Shown here: piece by piece, positions 24,369 through 34,524 of the stretch | How the letters are laid out: every line of letters begins with the position of its first letter | Position numbering within the stretch: the stretch's first letter is position 1 | Origin: Clostridium_AD sp050717545 | Lineage (GTDB): Bacteria; Bacillota; Clostridia; Clostridiales; Clostridiaceae | Length of the DNA stretch: 64,000 nucleotides | Assembly (NCBI RefSeq): GCF_050717545.1 | Contig: NZ_JBOITN010000043.1 | Location: forward strand, 1 to 64,000 | Reading direction: 5' to 3' | Notes under the pieces: generated by a model | Databases searched by the model: none | What the model was told of the DNA's origin: nothing | Seen by the model: the letters and a program-made list of their open reading frames with translations, nothing else | Program-made: the position numbers and the translations under genes

Positions 24369-25298
24369 TTAAAAATCCGATAACTTGCCTGCAATATATT
24401 GTACAATTTCATCATCGCAGCTAAAATCATCTTTGTTAATCCAATTTACCCTTTGGTCTTTTCTAAACCAAGTAAGCTGCCGTTTAGCATAATTTCTGCT
24501 ACCTTGTTTAATCATCTCTACAGCTTCACTTAAAGATATTTCATCATTCAAATAATATAATATCTCTTTATAACCTATCCCTTTCATTGACTGCATATCT
24601 GAATTATAGCCCATTTTTTTTAATCCTATAACCTCATCGACTAAATTATTTTCCATCATTATATCTACTCGTTTATTTATTCTACCATATAATTCTTGTC
24701 TGTCCATATTTAATACAAAATAATGTACATTATAAGGTATATCTAGGATGTTTTGCTCTGCTGCCAATGAACTCATAGGTTTCCCGCTAACTTTGTACAC
24801 TTCTAAAGCTCTAATAACTCTTTTTAAATCATTAGGATATAATTTGTTATATGATGCCTCATCAATATCTTTAAGCATATCATGAACATGTTCATTGCCT
24901 TTTTCGGCTGCAATCTTTGTAAGCTGGTCTCTATATAACTCATCTTTATTTGCAGATGCAAAACTATAGTTATATATTAATGAATTTATATAAAATCCAG
25001 TTCCACCAACTATCATTGGAAGTTTATTTTTACTGGTTATTTCATCAATAGCAATTTCTGCTCTTTCTTTAAAATCAGCAACACTAAACTCTTCACTAGG
25101 TTTCACTATATCTACTATATGATGAGGGATACCCTTCATCTCAAGTTCTGAAATTTTAGCGCTGCCAACGTCCATATATTTGTATATTTGCATTGAATCA
25201 GCTGATATTATTTCTCCATTTAGCTTACGTGCAAGTTTTATTGATATTTCTGTTTTGCCTACAGCTGTTGGTCCTGCTAAAACAAATAAATCTTTCAT
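24369..25298 (-). CDS. miaA: tRNA dimethylallyltransferase
   Basis: This 309-residue enzyme transfers a dimethylallyl group to N6 of A37 in tRNAs reading UNN codons. The P-loop GPTAVGKTE lies at residues 8-16, then DSMQIYKYMDVGSAK, the GGTGFYINSL motif and the C-terminal RNYAKRQLTWFR tRNA-binding stretch. Length is normal. It is 14 nt downstream of mutL, so probably co-transcribed. MiaB, encoded upstream of mutS in the same cluster, then methylthiolates the product. Confidence 0.96.
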   Translation of the reverse strand: MKDLFVLAGPTAVGKTEISIKLARKLNGEIISADSMQIYKYMDVGSAKISELEMKGIPHHIVDIVKPSEEFSVADFKERAEIAIDEITSKNKLPMIVGGTGFYINSLIYNYSFASANKDELYRDQLTKIAAEKGNEHVHDMLKDIDEASYNKLYPNDLKRVIRALEVYKVSGKPMSSLAAEQNILDIPYNVHYFVLNMDRQELYGRINKRVDIMMENNLVDEVIGLKKMGYNSDMQSMKGIGYKEILYYLNDEISLSEAVEMIKQGSRNYAKRQLTWFRKDQRVNWINKDDFSCDDEIVQYIAGKLSDF

Positions 25299-25312
25299 TT
25301 TTCCACCTTTTT

Positions 25313-27301
25313 CTATTGAATTCTTTTAAATTTCTTTTCTAGTTCGTTAAGTGTCATTTTTATTATTGTAGGTCTTCCATGGGGACACGTAAATGGCTCA
25401 TCTAAATATCTTAAATCGTTAATCAATTTGCTCATTTCCATTTCTGTTAGCTGATTATTAGCTTTTACAGCTGCTTTGCATGCAAGAGATGCAATACGAG
25501 TATACTTAATTTCTACGGTTTCTCCGCTTCCCATATTTTTAAGATTATCTAAAATCTCGTTAAAGAGATTCTTAACATCTGGTTTTCCAAGTAGTATAGG
25601 AACTTCTTTTATACTTATTGTATTTTCTCCAAATTCAATAATATCAAACCCAGTATTCGTAAACACTTCATCATTTTCAACGTAACATGAATAATCATCT
25701 AAACTCAGTTCTATTACAGTTGGTACAATCAAAAATTGAGATACAACCGCAGAATTTTTAATTTCTTTCTTAAATTTCTCAAATAAAACTTTTTCATGGG
25801 CTGCGTGTTGATCAATTAAGTAAAGCTCATTATAAACTTCCCCTATTATATAAGTTTTATTAAATTGTCCAATAATCCTAAGTCCTGGAAATTTTGAAGG
25901 TTTAGATATTTCATCAGAGCTTTCGTTATAACTAGGTGGTATGCTTCCACCTGCCTGCGTTTTTCCACTGTTATTATAATTAGTAGCATCATCTTCTTTA
26001 ACATTTAGAGGCTCCGCTAAGCTTTGCATCCCATTATCAGTTTGCGTGCCTTTGATACTTGTATCTCTTGGAGTTGTCTCATCACTCTGTCTATAAGGTG
26101 ACTGCTCAAAGTTATGTCTTTCCTTGCTAATTGAATTATACTTAAAATCTATTGGGATTTGAACATTTTTTTCTAGTTCCTTTTTAGTTTTTTCATCTAT
26201 AACTATCTTGTTGAAATCATAAACTTCTTTTTTTAATGAGTATTTATCATTTTCTTTGTCGCTATCATTTATATTTTCTACATTATTTCCTTCTGGTATA
26301 TCAAAATTGCCTCTTAAACTATCAGCAATCGCTGAGTGCACTGCATCAAAAACAATCTTAAATACAGCTTTATCCTGCTCAAACTTAATTTCAGTTTTTT
26401 GTGGATGAACATTTATATCTATAAATTCAGGAAAAATGTCTAAAAATATTACAAAGAAAGGAAACTTATTAATGGTTAAAAATGATTTAAATGCATTTTC
26501 CACAGCAGCGGTAATTAGGCCGCTTTTAATGTACCTTTTATTGACAAAAATACTTTGCCTGTTACGGCTTCCACGACTTATTTCTGCTTTTCCGATATAT
26601 CCGTGAACTGACATTATATCATTGAATTTTTCAAAACTTATAATATTGTCTACTACCTCTTTACCATATATGTATCTAATAGTATCCGCGAGGTTTGTTG
26701 AACTATATGTTGCAAAAACCTTTTTATTATTGTTTACTAATTTAAAAGATACTTCGTTGTTTGCAAGTGCCAGTCTACCTAAAATATCCGATATTAAAGC
26801 TGATTCTCTTTGAGGTGATTTTAAAAATTTTTGCCTTGCTGGTACATTAAAGAATAAATCCTTAACTTCTATTGTTGTACCAACATTACATCCTGTTTCT
26901 TTAACATAAAGCACGTCACCTGAAGACTGAGATATCTCCTTTCCAACTGATGAGTCCTTAGTCCTACTACCAAGCGTAGTTCGAGATACTGAAGCTATAC
27001 TTGCCAGTGCCTCCCCTCTAAACCCTAAAGTATGTATTTTATATATATCTTCAACATTTTTTATTTTACTAGTTGCATGGGGCATAAATGCCTTTTCTAT
27101 ATCATCTATATGTATTCCGGATCCATCATCTATTATCTTTATATTTTTTTGACCGCCCTCAAAAATCTCTACACTAATGTTTTTAGCACCAGCGTCTATG
27201 CTATTTTCAACTAATTCCTTTACTACAGAAGAAGGCCTTTCCACAACCTCACCTGCAGCAATTTTATTGGAAGTTTCAACTTCCAATATATTAATTCTCA
27301 T
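25313..27301 (-). CDS. mutL: DNA mismatch repair protein MutL
   Basis: The 662-residue protein has the GHKL ATPase N-terminus: VVKELVENSIDAGA (catalytic Glu29, Mg-binding Asn33), DDGSG (59-62) and TLGFRGEALASI. A poorly conserved, polar linker (about 340-460) follows. The C-terminal dimerisation domain bears the endonuclease motif DQHAAHEKVLFE and TCPHGRP, so this is a nicking MutL as in species without MutH. It receives MutS signals and cuts the new strand. It is encoded 86 nt after mutS. Confidence 0.97.
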   Translation of the reverse strand: MRINILEVETSNKIAAGEVVERPSSVVKELVENSIDAGAKNISVEIFEGGQKNIKIIDDGSGIHIDDIEKAFMPHATSKIKNVEDIYKIHTLGFRGEALASIASVSRTTLGSRTKDSSVGKEISQSSGDVLYVKETGCNVGTTIEVKDLFFNVPARQKFLKSPQRESALISDILGRLALANNEVSFKLVNNNKKVFATYSSTNLADTIRYIYGKEVVDNIISFEKFNDIMSVHGYIGKAEISRGSRNRQSIFVNKRYIKSGLITAAVENAFKSFLTINKFPFFVIFLDIFPEFIDINVHPQKTEIKFEQDKAVFKIVFDAVHSAIADSLRGNFDIPEGNNVENINDSDKENDKYSLKKEVYDFNKIVIDEKTKKELEKNVQIPIDFKYNSISKERHNFEQSPYRQSDETTPRDTSIKGTQTDNGMQSLAEPLNVKEDDATNYNNSGKTQAGGSIPPSYNESSDEISKPSKFPGLRIIGQFNKTYIIGEVYNELYLIDQHAAHEKVLFEKFKKEIKNSAVVSQFLIVPTVIELSLDDYSCYVENDEVFTNTGFDIIEFGENTISIKEVPILLGKPDVKNLFNEILDNLKNMGSGETVEIKYTRIASLACKAAVKANNQLTEMEMSKLINDLRYLDEPFTCPHGRPTIIKMTLNELEKKFKRIQ

Positions 27302-27387
27302 GATACCTCACATCCTCCGCTATCATAAATAGCCGATCTATATATTAAAAGCAACGTCATTATAGAGATCGTCGAACCTTTATAGCA

Positions 27388-30045
27388 CTATAACAATTTA
27401 GCTCTATTAACAATTTCATATAGCTTATTAAACCCATCCATAGGTGTTAAGTTAAGAATATTTATATTTTTAATTTCCTTTAATATATTATCCTTTTCTA
27501 TATCGGTAAAACTTATTTGAGTAACTTCATCCTTTTCATCTTTAAGTACATAATCAGTAGCTACTTCTTTTTGCACAATATTTTCATTAGTTTTTAATTT
27601 CTTTTTATCTATTAAATCAATTTCTGTGGCACTGTTATCATTCTCAAGGGATTCCAATATCTCATTTGCCCTGTTTATTACATCCTTTGGTATGCCTGCA
27701 AGTTTCGCAACCTCTATTCCATAGGATTCATCAGCTCCACCAGGTACAATTTTTCGAAGAAAAACAATTTCATTTTCAATTTTCTTTACAGCCACAGAAT
27801 AATTTTTAACTCCATTAATCATACCTTCAAGTTTTGTTAATTCGTGATAATGGGTAGCAAATAAGGTTTTACATTTTAAATTAGAATTCTTACAAATATA
27901 CTCAATAACTGACCAAGCAATACTTAATCCATCATAAGTACTTGTTCCACGACCAACCTCATCGAGTAAAACTAAACTTCTATTTGTAGCATTTTCTAAT
28001 ATATTTGATACTTCCCACATCTCTACCATAAAGGTACTTTTACCAGCAGCAAGATCGTCTGAAGCTCCAATTCTAGTAAATATTTTATCGCAAATAGATA
28101 TGTCTGCATCCACGCATGGAACAAAACTTCCCATTTGAGCCATAATAGTTATTAATGCTACTTGCCTCATGTAGGTTGATTTACCTGCCATATTAGGCCC
28201 CGTTATTAATAACATTTGGTTGCTAGCGAGATCCATATAAGTATCATTGTCAATGAAAGCATTCGTAGGCATCATTTTCTCAACTACTGGGTGTCTTCCC
28301 CCTTTTATGTTCATAATACCTATTGTATTTATTTTAGGTTTAGTATAATCATTTTCTAAAGCAACTGTGCTTAATGAACTTAGACAATCAATTTCGGATA
28401 TAAGTTTTGCAGTATTTTTCATTCTTTCTATATGCTTTTCTATGTTTTCTCTAATCCCTGTAAATATTTCATACTCAATACTTACTAATTTCTCCTGCGC
28501 CCCTAATATCTTCTCTTCCATTTCCTTAAGTTCAGGAGTAATGTATCTCTCAGCGTTTGACAACGTTTGTTTTCTTATATATCTGCCCTCAGGAATTAAA
28601 GGAATATTTAACTTGGTTACTTCAATATAATAACCAAAGACTCTGTTATACCCAACCTTTAATGATTTTATCCCAGTTATGCTTTTTTCTTCACTTTCTA
28701 AAGTGGCAATCCATTCCTTGCCATGTGTTTTAGCCAGCCTTAACTCATCTACTTCGGTATTAAAACCTTCCTTAATAATATTTCCTTCTTTAATTGAGAT
28801 TGCTGGGTTTTCAATTATGGAGTTATCTAAGGTACTATATAGATCTTGTAAATCGTCTAGTTCCAAATATACAGCTTTCATTAATTCACTATTTAAATTA
28901 GCTAAAATAGATTTAACCTTTGGAATCTTTTCTATAGAGTTTTTAAGTGAAATAAGTTCCTTCGCATTAACATTTTTCGAAGAAATTTTCCCTACAAGTC
29001 TTTCAATATCATAAATATCCACTAGAACATCTCTTAAATCTTCATGTGAGCTTGCATTATCTTTGAGTTCGCAAACCGCCTCTAATCGCTCGTCTATTAG
29101 ATTTTTATTTATCAGTGGTTGATCTAACCATTTCCGTAGTCTTCTAGCTCCCATGGCAGTATTAGTCCTATCTAGCACCCATAGCAATGATCCCTTCTTT
29201 GTTTTATCTCTCAAAGTTTCAGTGAGTTCCAAATTCCTTCTTGAATTTGTATCTAAACTTACATGATCTAAGATATCATAGTATTCTATAGTGTCTATGT
29301 GAGATAGCGAACTTTTTTGTGTATCTATAATATAATTAAGTAGTCCACATATGCTACGCGATAAGGTTTGCGTAAATGCAAACTCACTAAAATTATGAAA
29401 CTGATTTTTAATTATATTATCATCGGGAGCTATAAAATAGTCTCTAGAATATGCTGAGTACAAAACATTAAATTTTTCTTTTATTGCCTTTAGAATACCT
29501 ACTGGCATGTCCTCACATATAATAATTTCTTTTGGCGAGAACTTTGAAATTTCATCGAGTATTGTGATCAGGTTAAGTTTAGACTCAGTGCAACTAAACT
29601 CTCCTGTTGATACATCGCAAAAACACAATCCACAGAAATTACTTTTTACATCAATATAAATGCTCATAATATAATTGTTTTTAGATTCTTCTAAAAAAGA
29701 TGAATCAGTATAAGTGCCCGGCGTTATTATCTTAATAATATCTCTTTTAACAATTCCTTTTGCAGTTGCAGGGTCTTCTACTTGTTCGCATATAGCAACC
29801 TTAAATCCCTTTTCAATTAGCTTGCGAACATATGTATTTGCAGCATGATAAGGGATTCCACACATAGGAGCTCTTTTTTCAAGTCCACAATCACGCCCTG
29901 TAAGAACCAGCTCTAATTCTTTTGCTGCAACCTGTGCATCAGTAAAAAACATCTCATAAAAGTCTCCTAACCTAAAAAATAATATACAATCCTTGCAGGT
30001 TTCTTTAATTTCAAAATATTGTATCATCATTGGAGTTAATGCCAT
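27388..30045 (-). CDS. mutS: DNA mismatch recognition protein MutS
   Basis: The 885-residue MutS1 protein binds mismatches as a dimer. The mismatch-binding FYEMF motif (residue about 34) near the N-terminus, the clamp region, the ABC ATPase with Walker A GPNMAGKST, signature-like DDLAAGKSTFMVEM, and Walker B LVLLDEVGRGTST, and the C-terminal helix-turn-helix are all present. The frame runs 45 nt further upstream, but AAGGTGG before 30045 gives the start MALTPMM that matches the family. It lies between miaB and mutL on one strand. Confidence 0.97.
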   Translation of the reverse strand: MALTPMMIQYFEIKETCKDCILFFRLGDFYEMFFTDAQVAAKELELVLTGRDCGLEKRAPMCGIPYHAANTYVRKLIEKGFKVAICEQVEDPATAKGIVKRDIIKIITPGTYTDSSFLEESKNNYIMSIYIDVKSNFCGLCFCDVSTGEFSCTESKLNLITILDEISKFSPKEIIICEDMPVGILKAIKEKFNVLYSAYSRDYFIAPDDNIIKNQFHNFSEFAFTQTLSRSICGLLNYIIDTQKSSLSHIDTIEYYDILDHVSLDTNSRRNLELTETLRDKTKKGSLLWVLDRTNTAMGARRLRKWLDQPLINKNLIDERLEAVCELKDNASSHEDLRDVLVDIYDIERLVGKISSKNVNAKELISLKNSIEKIPKVKSILANLNSELMKAVYLELDDLQDLYSTLDNSIIENPAISIKEGNIIKEGFNTEVDELRLAKTHGKEWIATLESEEKSITGIKSLKVGYNRVFGYYIEVTKLNIPLIPEGRYIRKQTLSNAERYITPELKEMEEKILGAQEKLVSIEYEIFTGIRENIEKHIERMKNTAKLISEIDCLSSLSTVALENDYTKPKINTIGIMNIKGGRHPVVEKMMPTNAFIDNDTYMDLASNQMLLITGPNMAGKSTYMRQVALITIMAQMGSFVPCVDADISICDKIFTRIGASDDLAAGKSTFMVEMWEVSNILENATNRSLVLLDEVGRGTSTYDGLSIAWSVIEYICKNSNLKCKTLFATHYHELTKLEGMINGVKNYSVAVKKIENEIVFLRKIVPGGADESYGIEVAKLAGIPKDVINRANEILESLENDNSATEIDLIDKKKLKTNENIVQKEVATDYVLKDEKDEVTQISFTDIEKDNILKEIKNINILNLTPMDGFNKLYEIVNRAKLL

Positions 30046-30134
30046 TGTTATTCCACCTTGCTTTTCTTTGCGAATATATAATAAATACAAATTACTATAT
30101 ACCCATAAAAATTTATATTTATTTATATTTAGAT

Positions 30135-31460
30135 CTAAATTTCTTCACCAATAAGTGAAAATGAGTGTGCATCGGTTATAAGAACTGATACAAGATCTCC
30201 AATAGCTTTATGGTTACCTTCAAAATTTACTAATTTTCCATTCCTAGTTCTTCCGGATAATCTACTTTTATCATTTTTACTATAACCTTCTATAAGAACT
30301 TCTACAATTTTACCTACGCATTCCTTGTTTCTTTGCGCACAGTTTCTATTAACAACTTCAACTAATCTGTTAAATCTTTCATGTTTTACATCCTCAGGTA
30401 CTTGTTCAAGCATTTCATCTGCTGGTGTTCCTTTCCTTTTAGAGTAAAGATACGTAAATGCTAAATTAAATCTTACCTCTTCCATAAGGCTTAATGTCTG
30501 AGCAAAATCTTCTTCAGTTTCTCCTGGAAATCCAACAATAATATCTGTACTTAATCCTACATTAGGAATTGTATCTCTTATTTTTTTAACGAGCTGCAAA
30601 TATTTCTCCCGATCATAATGCCTATTCATTGTGCCAAGAAGATTTGATGAACCTGATTGCACTGGTAAATGAATTTGCTCGCAAAGTTTATCACTGTGCG
30701 CAATTACCTCTATTACATCATCAGATAAATCCTTTGGATGAGATGTCATAAATCTAATTCTCTCTAAATTTTCAATAGTGTTAATTCTTCTAAGCAGCTC
30801 TGCAAAATTTATTTTAGGACTTAATCCCTTTCCATAAGAGTTAACATTTTGCCCAAGTAAGGTTATTTCTTTATATCCTTGCTTTACCATTGTTGTTATT
30901 TCATTTATAATATCTTCTGGATTACGGCTTCTCTCTCTACCTCTTACATAAGGTACTATACAATAAGTACAAAAATTGTTGCAGCCATACATAATTGTAA
31001 CAAAACCTTTTATACTGCTTTGTCTATCTATTGGTATTCCTTCTATTATTTTTTCTTCTTTATCCCAAATTTCAATGATAGATGATTCACCGTTTTGTAT
31101 TCTTTTTAAATACTCTGGGAATTTATGAGAATTATGCGTCCCAATGATAATATCTACAAATGGGAATTTAGTAATTATATGTTTTGCCATACCATCTTGT
31201 TGCATCATACATCCAACAACTGCAATTACAAGATTTGGATTTTCTTTCTTCATTGTCTTTAAAGCCCCTATATTCCCATCAGCCTTTTGCTCTGCATTTT
31301 CTCTAACACAACAGGTGTTAAAAATAATTATGTCAGCAATTGTCTTATCTGTAGTTCTTTTGTATCCTGAGGGTATTAACATACCAGACAATTTTTCGGA
31401 GTCTTCCTCATTCATTTGACAACCCCATGTTTCTATATAGTATTTAAGCATTTTATTCAT
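30135..31460 (-). CDS. miaB: tRNA-2-methylthio-N6-dimethylallyladenosine synthase
   Basis: This 441-residue radical SAM enzyme adds a methylthio group at C2 of i6A37 in tRNA. The N-terminal UPF0004 domain has three cluster-binding cysteines (Cys14, Cys50, Cys84). The radical SAM CxxxCxxC is at Cys160, Cys164 and Cys167 (CNNFCTYC). A C-terminal TRAM domain (about 375-440) binds tRNA. AAGGAG nine nt before the ATG supports the start. It heads the miaB-mutS-mutL-miaA-hfq cluster and is a paralogue of rimO at 49949. Confidence 0.97.
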   Translation of the reverse strand: MNKMLKYYIETWGCQMNEEDSEKLSGMLIPSGYKRTTDKTIADIIIFNTCCVRENAEQKADGNIGALKTMKKENPNLVIAVVGCMMQQDGMAKHIITKFPFVDIIIGTHNSHKFPEYLKRIQNGESSIIEIWDKEEKIIEGIPIDRQSSIKGFVTIMYGCNNFCTYCIVPYVRGRERSRNPEDIINEITTMVKQGYKEITLLGQNVNSYGKGLSPKINFAELLRRINTIENLERIRFMTSHPKDLSDDVIEVIAHSDKLCEQIHLPVQSGSSNLLGTMNRHYDREKYLQLVKKIRDTIPNVGLSTDIIVGFPGETEEDFAQTLSLMEEVRFNLAFTYLYSKRKGTPADEMLEQVPEDVKHERFNRLVEVVNRNCAQRNKECVGKIVEVLIEGYSKNDKSRLSGRTRNGKLVNFEGNHKAIGDLVSVLITDAHSFSLIGEEI

Positions 31461-31585
31461 TAGTGTATTCTCCTTTATAAAAAAAATATTACTACTATCA
31501 TTATATATAATTTCATGACTTTTTTAAAGTCATTTTTAATAATTGAGGATATTTATTCAAATATTTATTCAATAAAGTAATTTAC

Positions 31586-31615
31586 TTGGACTAAAGTCTT
31601 AAATTAGTTTATAAT
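31586..31615 (+). promoter_or_regulatory. promoter for the Cys-rich peptide/aminotransferase genes
   Basis: TTGGAC (31586-31591) and TATAAT (31610-31615) with an 18-nt spacer. A leader of about 140 nt precedes the first ATG. Two TATTTATTCAA copies lie just upstream. Confidence 0.6.
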
Positions 31616-31761
31616 GTTAGTAATTGTTTTTCTAATGTAATTTAGAAAATAATATGAATATAAACATGTTTTTTTATTTATGAATTAACTTTAACATATA
31701 TTTTTGCTTTATAAATTAAATTCGACTTTTAGGAAATACTACCTAAAAGAGGTGATTTAAT

Positions 31762-31920
31762 ATGTATGATGCAAAAAAAGATGAAAGCGCTCGTGATAAA
31801 AAAATACGATTTGATTGTATAGGTGACAGATGTTATTACTCTAAGTGTAACTATAGCAATATGGTTGACATGAAAGTATCCTGCGCGCCTGTTGAAATCA
31901 TAATAAAAGAATTTAGTTAA
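31762..31920 (+). CDS. small cysteine-containing protein
   Basis: A 52-residue protein too short for most gene finders. AGAGGTGA at 31748-31755 is well placed for the ATG at 31762. Four cysteines (19, 24, 29 and 41) occur in DCIGDRCYYSKCNY and VSCAP, which could bind a metal. It ends 27 nt before the aminotransferase ATG, so the two are probably co-transcribed from the promoter at 31586-31615. I do not recognise a family. Confidence 0.65.
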   Translation: MYDAKKDESARDKKIRFDCIGDRCYYSKCNYSNMVDMKVSCAPVEIIIKEFS

Positions 31921-31947
31921 TTAAAACTTATGATGGGGGGAAATATT

Positions 31948-33144
31948 ATGAAATTATCTAACCGAATTGAAGCAATGCAATTTTCACCAATTCGTAAACT
32001 AGTTCCTTTTGCTAAAGAGGCTAAAAAAAGGGGAGTTAGTGTATATCATCTTAACATAGGTCAACCTGATATACGTACTCCTAATACATTCATTCTAGGA
32101 ATAAACCAATACAATGCCAAAGTACTTGAATACGGTAATTCTCAAGGAAAAGATAAATTACTTAAGAGTTTTTTAAAATATTACAAAGAATGGGGTATTA
32201 ATTTTGTTAAAGCTGACATTATGATAACTAATGGAGGATCAGAAGCCATAATGTTTGCGCTTATGGCTATTTGTGATCTTGGTGATGAAATTATAATTCC
32301 TGAACCTTTTTACACAAATTATACTGGATTTGCTGATATGGCATCCGTTAAAATTGTTCCATTTATTACAAAAGCGGAAGAAGGTTTTCACTTACCTTCT
32401 AAAGATATAATTACAAGTAAAATTACAAGTAAAACTAGAGCAATAATGGTATCAAATCCTGGTAACCCTACAGGAGTTGTATATACTCAAGAGGAAATAA
32501 GAATGCTGGCCGATATTGCAAAAGAAAATAATATCTTCTTAATTGCTGATGAAGTATATAGAGAATTTGTTTATGATAACTTAAAATACACTTCGGCTTT
32601 GTATATGACGGATGCTCTACAAAACATAATATTAATTGATAGTATATCTAAACGTTATAGTGCCTGTGGTGCTAGGATTGGTCTAGTTGCATCAAAAAAT
32701 AAGAGCCTCATGCATCAGATTCTTAAGTTAGGACAGACCAGGTTATGTGTACCTACTATAGAACAACTTGCCGCGGCTAATTTAATCAACACCCCGAAAT
32801 CATATTTTGTAGAAGTAAAAAAAGAATACGAAGAAAGAAGAAATATTCTATATAAATACTTATCCGAAATACCAGGAGTTGTTTGTCAAAAACCAACCGG
32901 TGCATTTTATGTGGTAGCAAAGCTTCCAATAGAAAATGCTGACGAGTTTGCTAAATGGTTATTAACAGATTTTGAACATAATAATAAAACAATAATGGTT
33001 GCTCCTGCAGAAGGTTTTTATTCAACGCAGGGTTTAGGAATAAATGAGATCAGGTTATCATACTGCTTAAATAGAACTGCATTAAAAGATGCTATGGAGA
33101 TTTTAGGTATAGCTATTGCAGAATACATTTCTATAAAAAATTAG
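31948..33144 (+). CDS. class I/II pyridoxal phosphate aminotransferase
   Basis: The 398-residue fold-type I enzyme transfers an amino group between an amino acid and a 2-oxo acid. The PLP lysine is about Lys235 (DSISKRYSACGARIG); the AND-type motif SNPGNPTG and DEVYREF carry the Asn and Asp ligands. Its substrate is not certain; aspartate or aromatic amino acids are likely. GATGGGGGG precedes the ATG at 31948, which I prefer to the upstream in-frame ATG at 31930. A second aminotransferase of the same fold lies at 44873. Confidence 0.9.
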   Translation: MKLSNRIEAMQFSPIRKLVPFAKEAKKRGVSVYHLNIGQPDIRTPNTFILGINQYNAKVLEYGNSQGKDKLLKSFLKYYKEWGINFVKADIMITNGGSEAIMFALMAICDLGDEIIIPEPFYTNYTGFADMASVKIVPFITKAEEGFHLPSKDIITSKITSKTRAIMVSNPGNPTGVVYTQEEIRMLADIAKENNIFLIADEVYREFVYDNLKYTSALYMTDALQNIILIDSISKRYSACGARIGLVASKNKSLMHQILKLGQTRLCVPTIEQLAAANLINTPKSYFVEVKKEYEERRNILYKYLSEIPGVVCQKPTGAFYVVAKLPIENADEFAKWLLTDFEHNNKTIMVAPAEGFYSTQGLGINEIRLSYCLNRTALKDAMEILGIAIAEYISIKN

Positions 33145-33169
33145 ATTGTTAAAAAAGCAAACAACACTC

Positions 33170-33205
33170 AAAAGGGGGGAGATGCATTATCATCTTCCCC
33201 CTTTT
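33170..33205. terminator. bidirectional terminator between aminotransferase and GNAT genes
   Basis: AAAAGGGGGGAGATG (33170-33184) pairs with CATCTTCCCCCTTTT (33191-33205). It overlaps the last codons of the opposing GNAT gene. Confidence 0.85.
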
Positions 33206-34080
33206 ATATTATTCAACTTTAGTTTTTGCCAAGTATAAAATTCTTTTTTAACCCTAAATCCCAACGAAATATACAATTTTAGAGCGATAATATTATCACA
33301 ATCCACTCTTAATGAGACTCTAGAAAAATCATTATCCATAGCTAAATTCAGCAAATACCTTAAAAACACTTTTCCATATCCATTTTTTCTGCACTTTTCT
33401 ATTATGCCAAAATTCACAATACTTGCTACCTCATTTTCAATTATAATTTGCCCATATCCAATGGGTATGTTATCAGACTTAATAAATATCGCACCTTCAT
33501 CGAAATAATATTCCTGTGCTTCGTCATAATAAATATCTTCTACATTAATTGGAATTCTATCATTGTTCTTAAATATTTCATTTTGTAATAAACATCGTGC
33601 TTTTTCATCCTTATCTTTTTTCACTACCGAAAAAGTAATCTTATCAGTAACAAAGGTATTAAGATATCCTATACATTCTTTTTCCAATTCAATAAAACCT
33701 TTTTTTCTCTCAAACCCCAACTTGTTTAAAATATCCATATTTACCTGATTATCTTCACATTCATAAGTTATTAAATTACCACTTACCACTGAATTAATTA
33801 AAGTTTTATATAAACAAATTAAATTATTATCCTCTATTACATTAATTGAATTAATGACACTTTGATATTTGTTATGTTTTTCAAACCATATATAACCTAT
33901 AAAATTGTTTTTTTCTAATAATAAGTTTACATTTTTTCTTAAGAACAATCTTTGAATAATATTACTATTATCATATAACTCAAAGAAATTTTTATTTGAT
34001 AGACTAAAATTAGTATTAAATTGATTAAGCTTTCTAAAATCATCAATATTTTTTAAACTCAAGTTTATTAACTTATGCAT
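33190..34080 (-). CDS. GNAT family N-acetyltransferase, two-domain
   Basis: The 296-residue protein seems to hold two GNAT-like halves. The N-terminal half (about 1-140) is degenerate, while the C-terminal half (about 150-290) has a canonical acetyl-CoA loop (CRKNGYGKVFLRYLL) and the SLRVDCDNIIALKLYISLGF motif. The acceptor is unknown. It may be a mycothiol synthase-like tandem GNAT, but I cannot assign it. It is monocistronic, converging on the aminotransferase gene. Confidence 0.82.
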   Translation of the reverse strand: MHKLINLSLKNIDDFRKLNQFNTNFSLSNKNFFELYDNSNIIQRLFLRKNVNLLLEKNNFIGYIWFEKHNKYQSVINSINVIEDNNLICLYKTLINSVVSGNLITYECEDNQVNMDILNKLGFERKKGFIELEKECIGYLNTFVTDKITFSVVKKDKDEKARCLLQNEIFKNNDRIPINVEDIYYDEAQEYYFDEGAIFIKSDNIPIGYGQIIIENEVASIVNFGIIEKCRKNGYGKVFLRYLLNLAMDNDFSRVSLRVDCDNIIALKLYISLGFRVKKEFYTWQKLKLNNIKGGR

Positions 34081-34103
34081 TTAGCTTTACTCCATTAATT
34101 TAT

Positions 34104-34255
34104 TTTAATGACATTTCAAAAGGAAAGTTTCCCACTTCTATAAGTGTGAATTACATCCCCTAACAAATAGAAAACTTCAGGGGATGTATAAATCTCCTTC
34201 TGAAGTCGTTAATGCATCTTCTATGAAGATGTTGCAGCTCCGTAGGAGATGATTT
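34104..34255. repeat. composite copy of the dispersed intergenic repeat
   Basis: It combines TTTAATGACATTTCA (from 34104), a hairpin ACATCCCCT/AGGGGATGT (about 34153-34187), CTTCTGAAGTCGTTAA, and a 42-nt module at 34214-34255 holding CATCTTC-TAT-GAAGATG and the CTCC-GTA-GGAG palindrome. The 42-nt module recurs on the minus strand at 46229-46270. Confidence 0.75.
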
Positions 34256-34485
34256 AATCGAATTATACCACTTATAAAATTATAATACTTTTCTTATTAT
34301 AAATCCATTACTAATATTTTTACAAGGAACTTATTTTTGTTTAAAATAATGATAGTGTTATTAAATTATATTAAATAACTTAGTTTAATATTCAATAATT
34401 TAAAAAATCGCAGTTATAAAATTAATAATGCTCTTGTATAAAATAGAATTCATTTATTTCATCACTGATAAATGATTTAAATTAT
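34256..34485. other. AT-rich intergenic stretch downstream of ispH
   Basis: No gene is seen. In many clostridia an S1-domain coding region is fused to or follows ispH; none is present in this gap. Confidence 0.4.
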
Positions 34486-34522
34486 AAAAACGTGTATACA
34501 TAATCTTATGCTACACGTTTTT
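34486..34522 (-). terminator. terminator after ispH
   Basis: AAAAACGTGTA (34486-34496) pairs with TACACGTTTTT (34512-34522) just after the ispH stop; the T-rich arm gives the U-tract. Confidence 0.8.
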
Positions 34523-34524
34523 GC

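Noticed and set aside
27032..27214. 60-codon plus-strand frame inside mutL
   Set aside because: Tyr/Phe/Ile-rich shadow of the mutL N-terminus.
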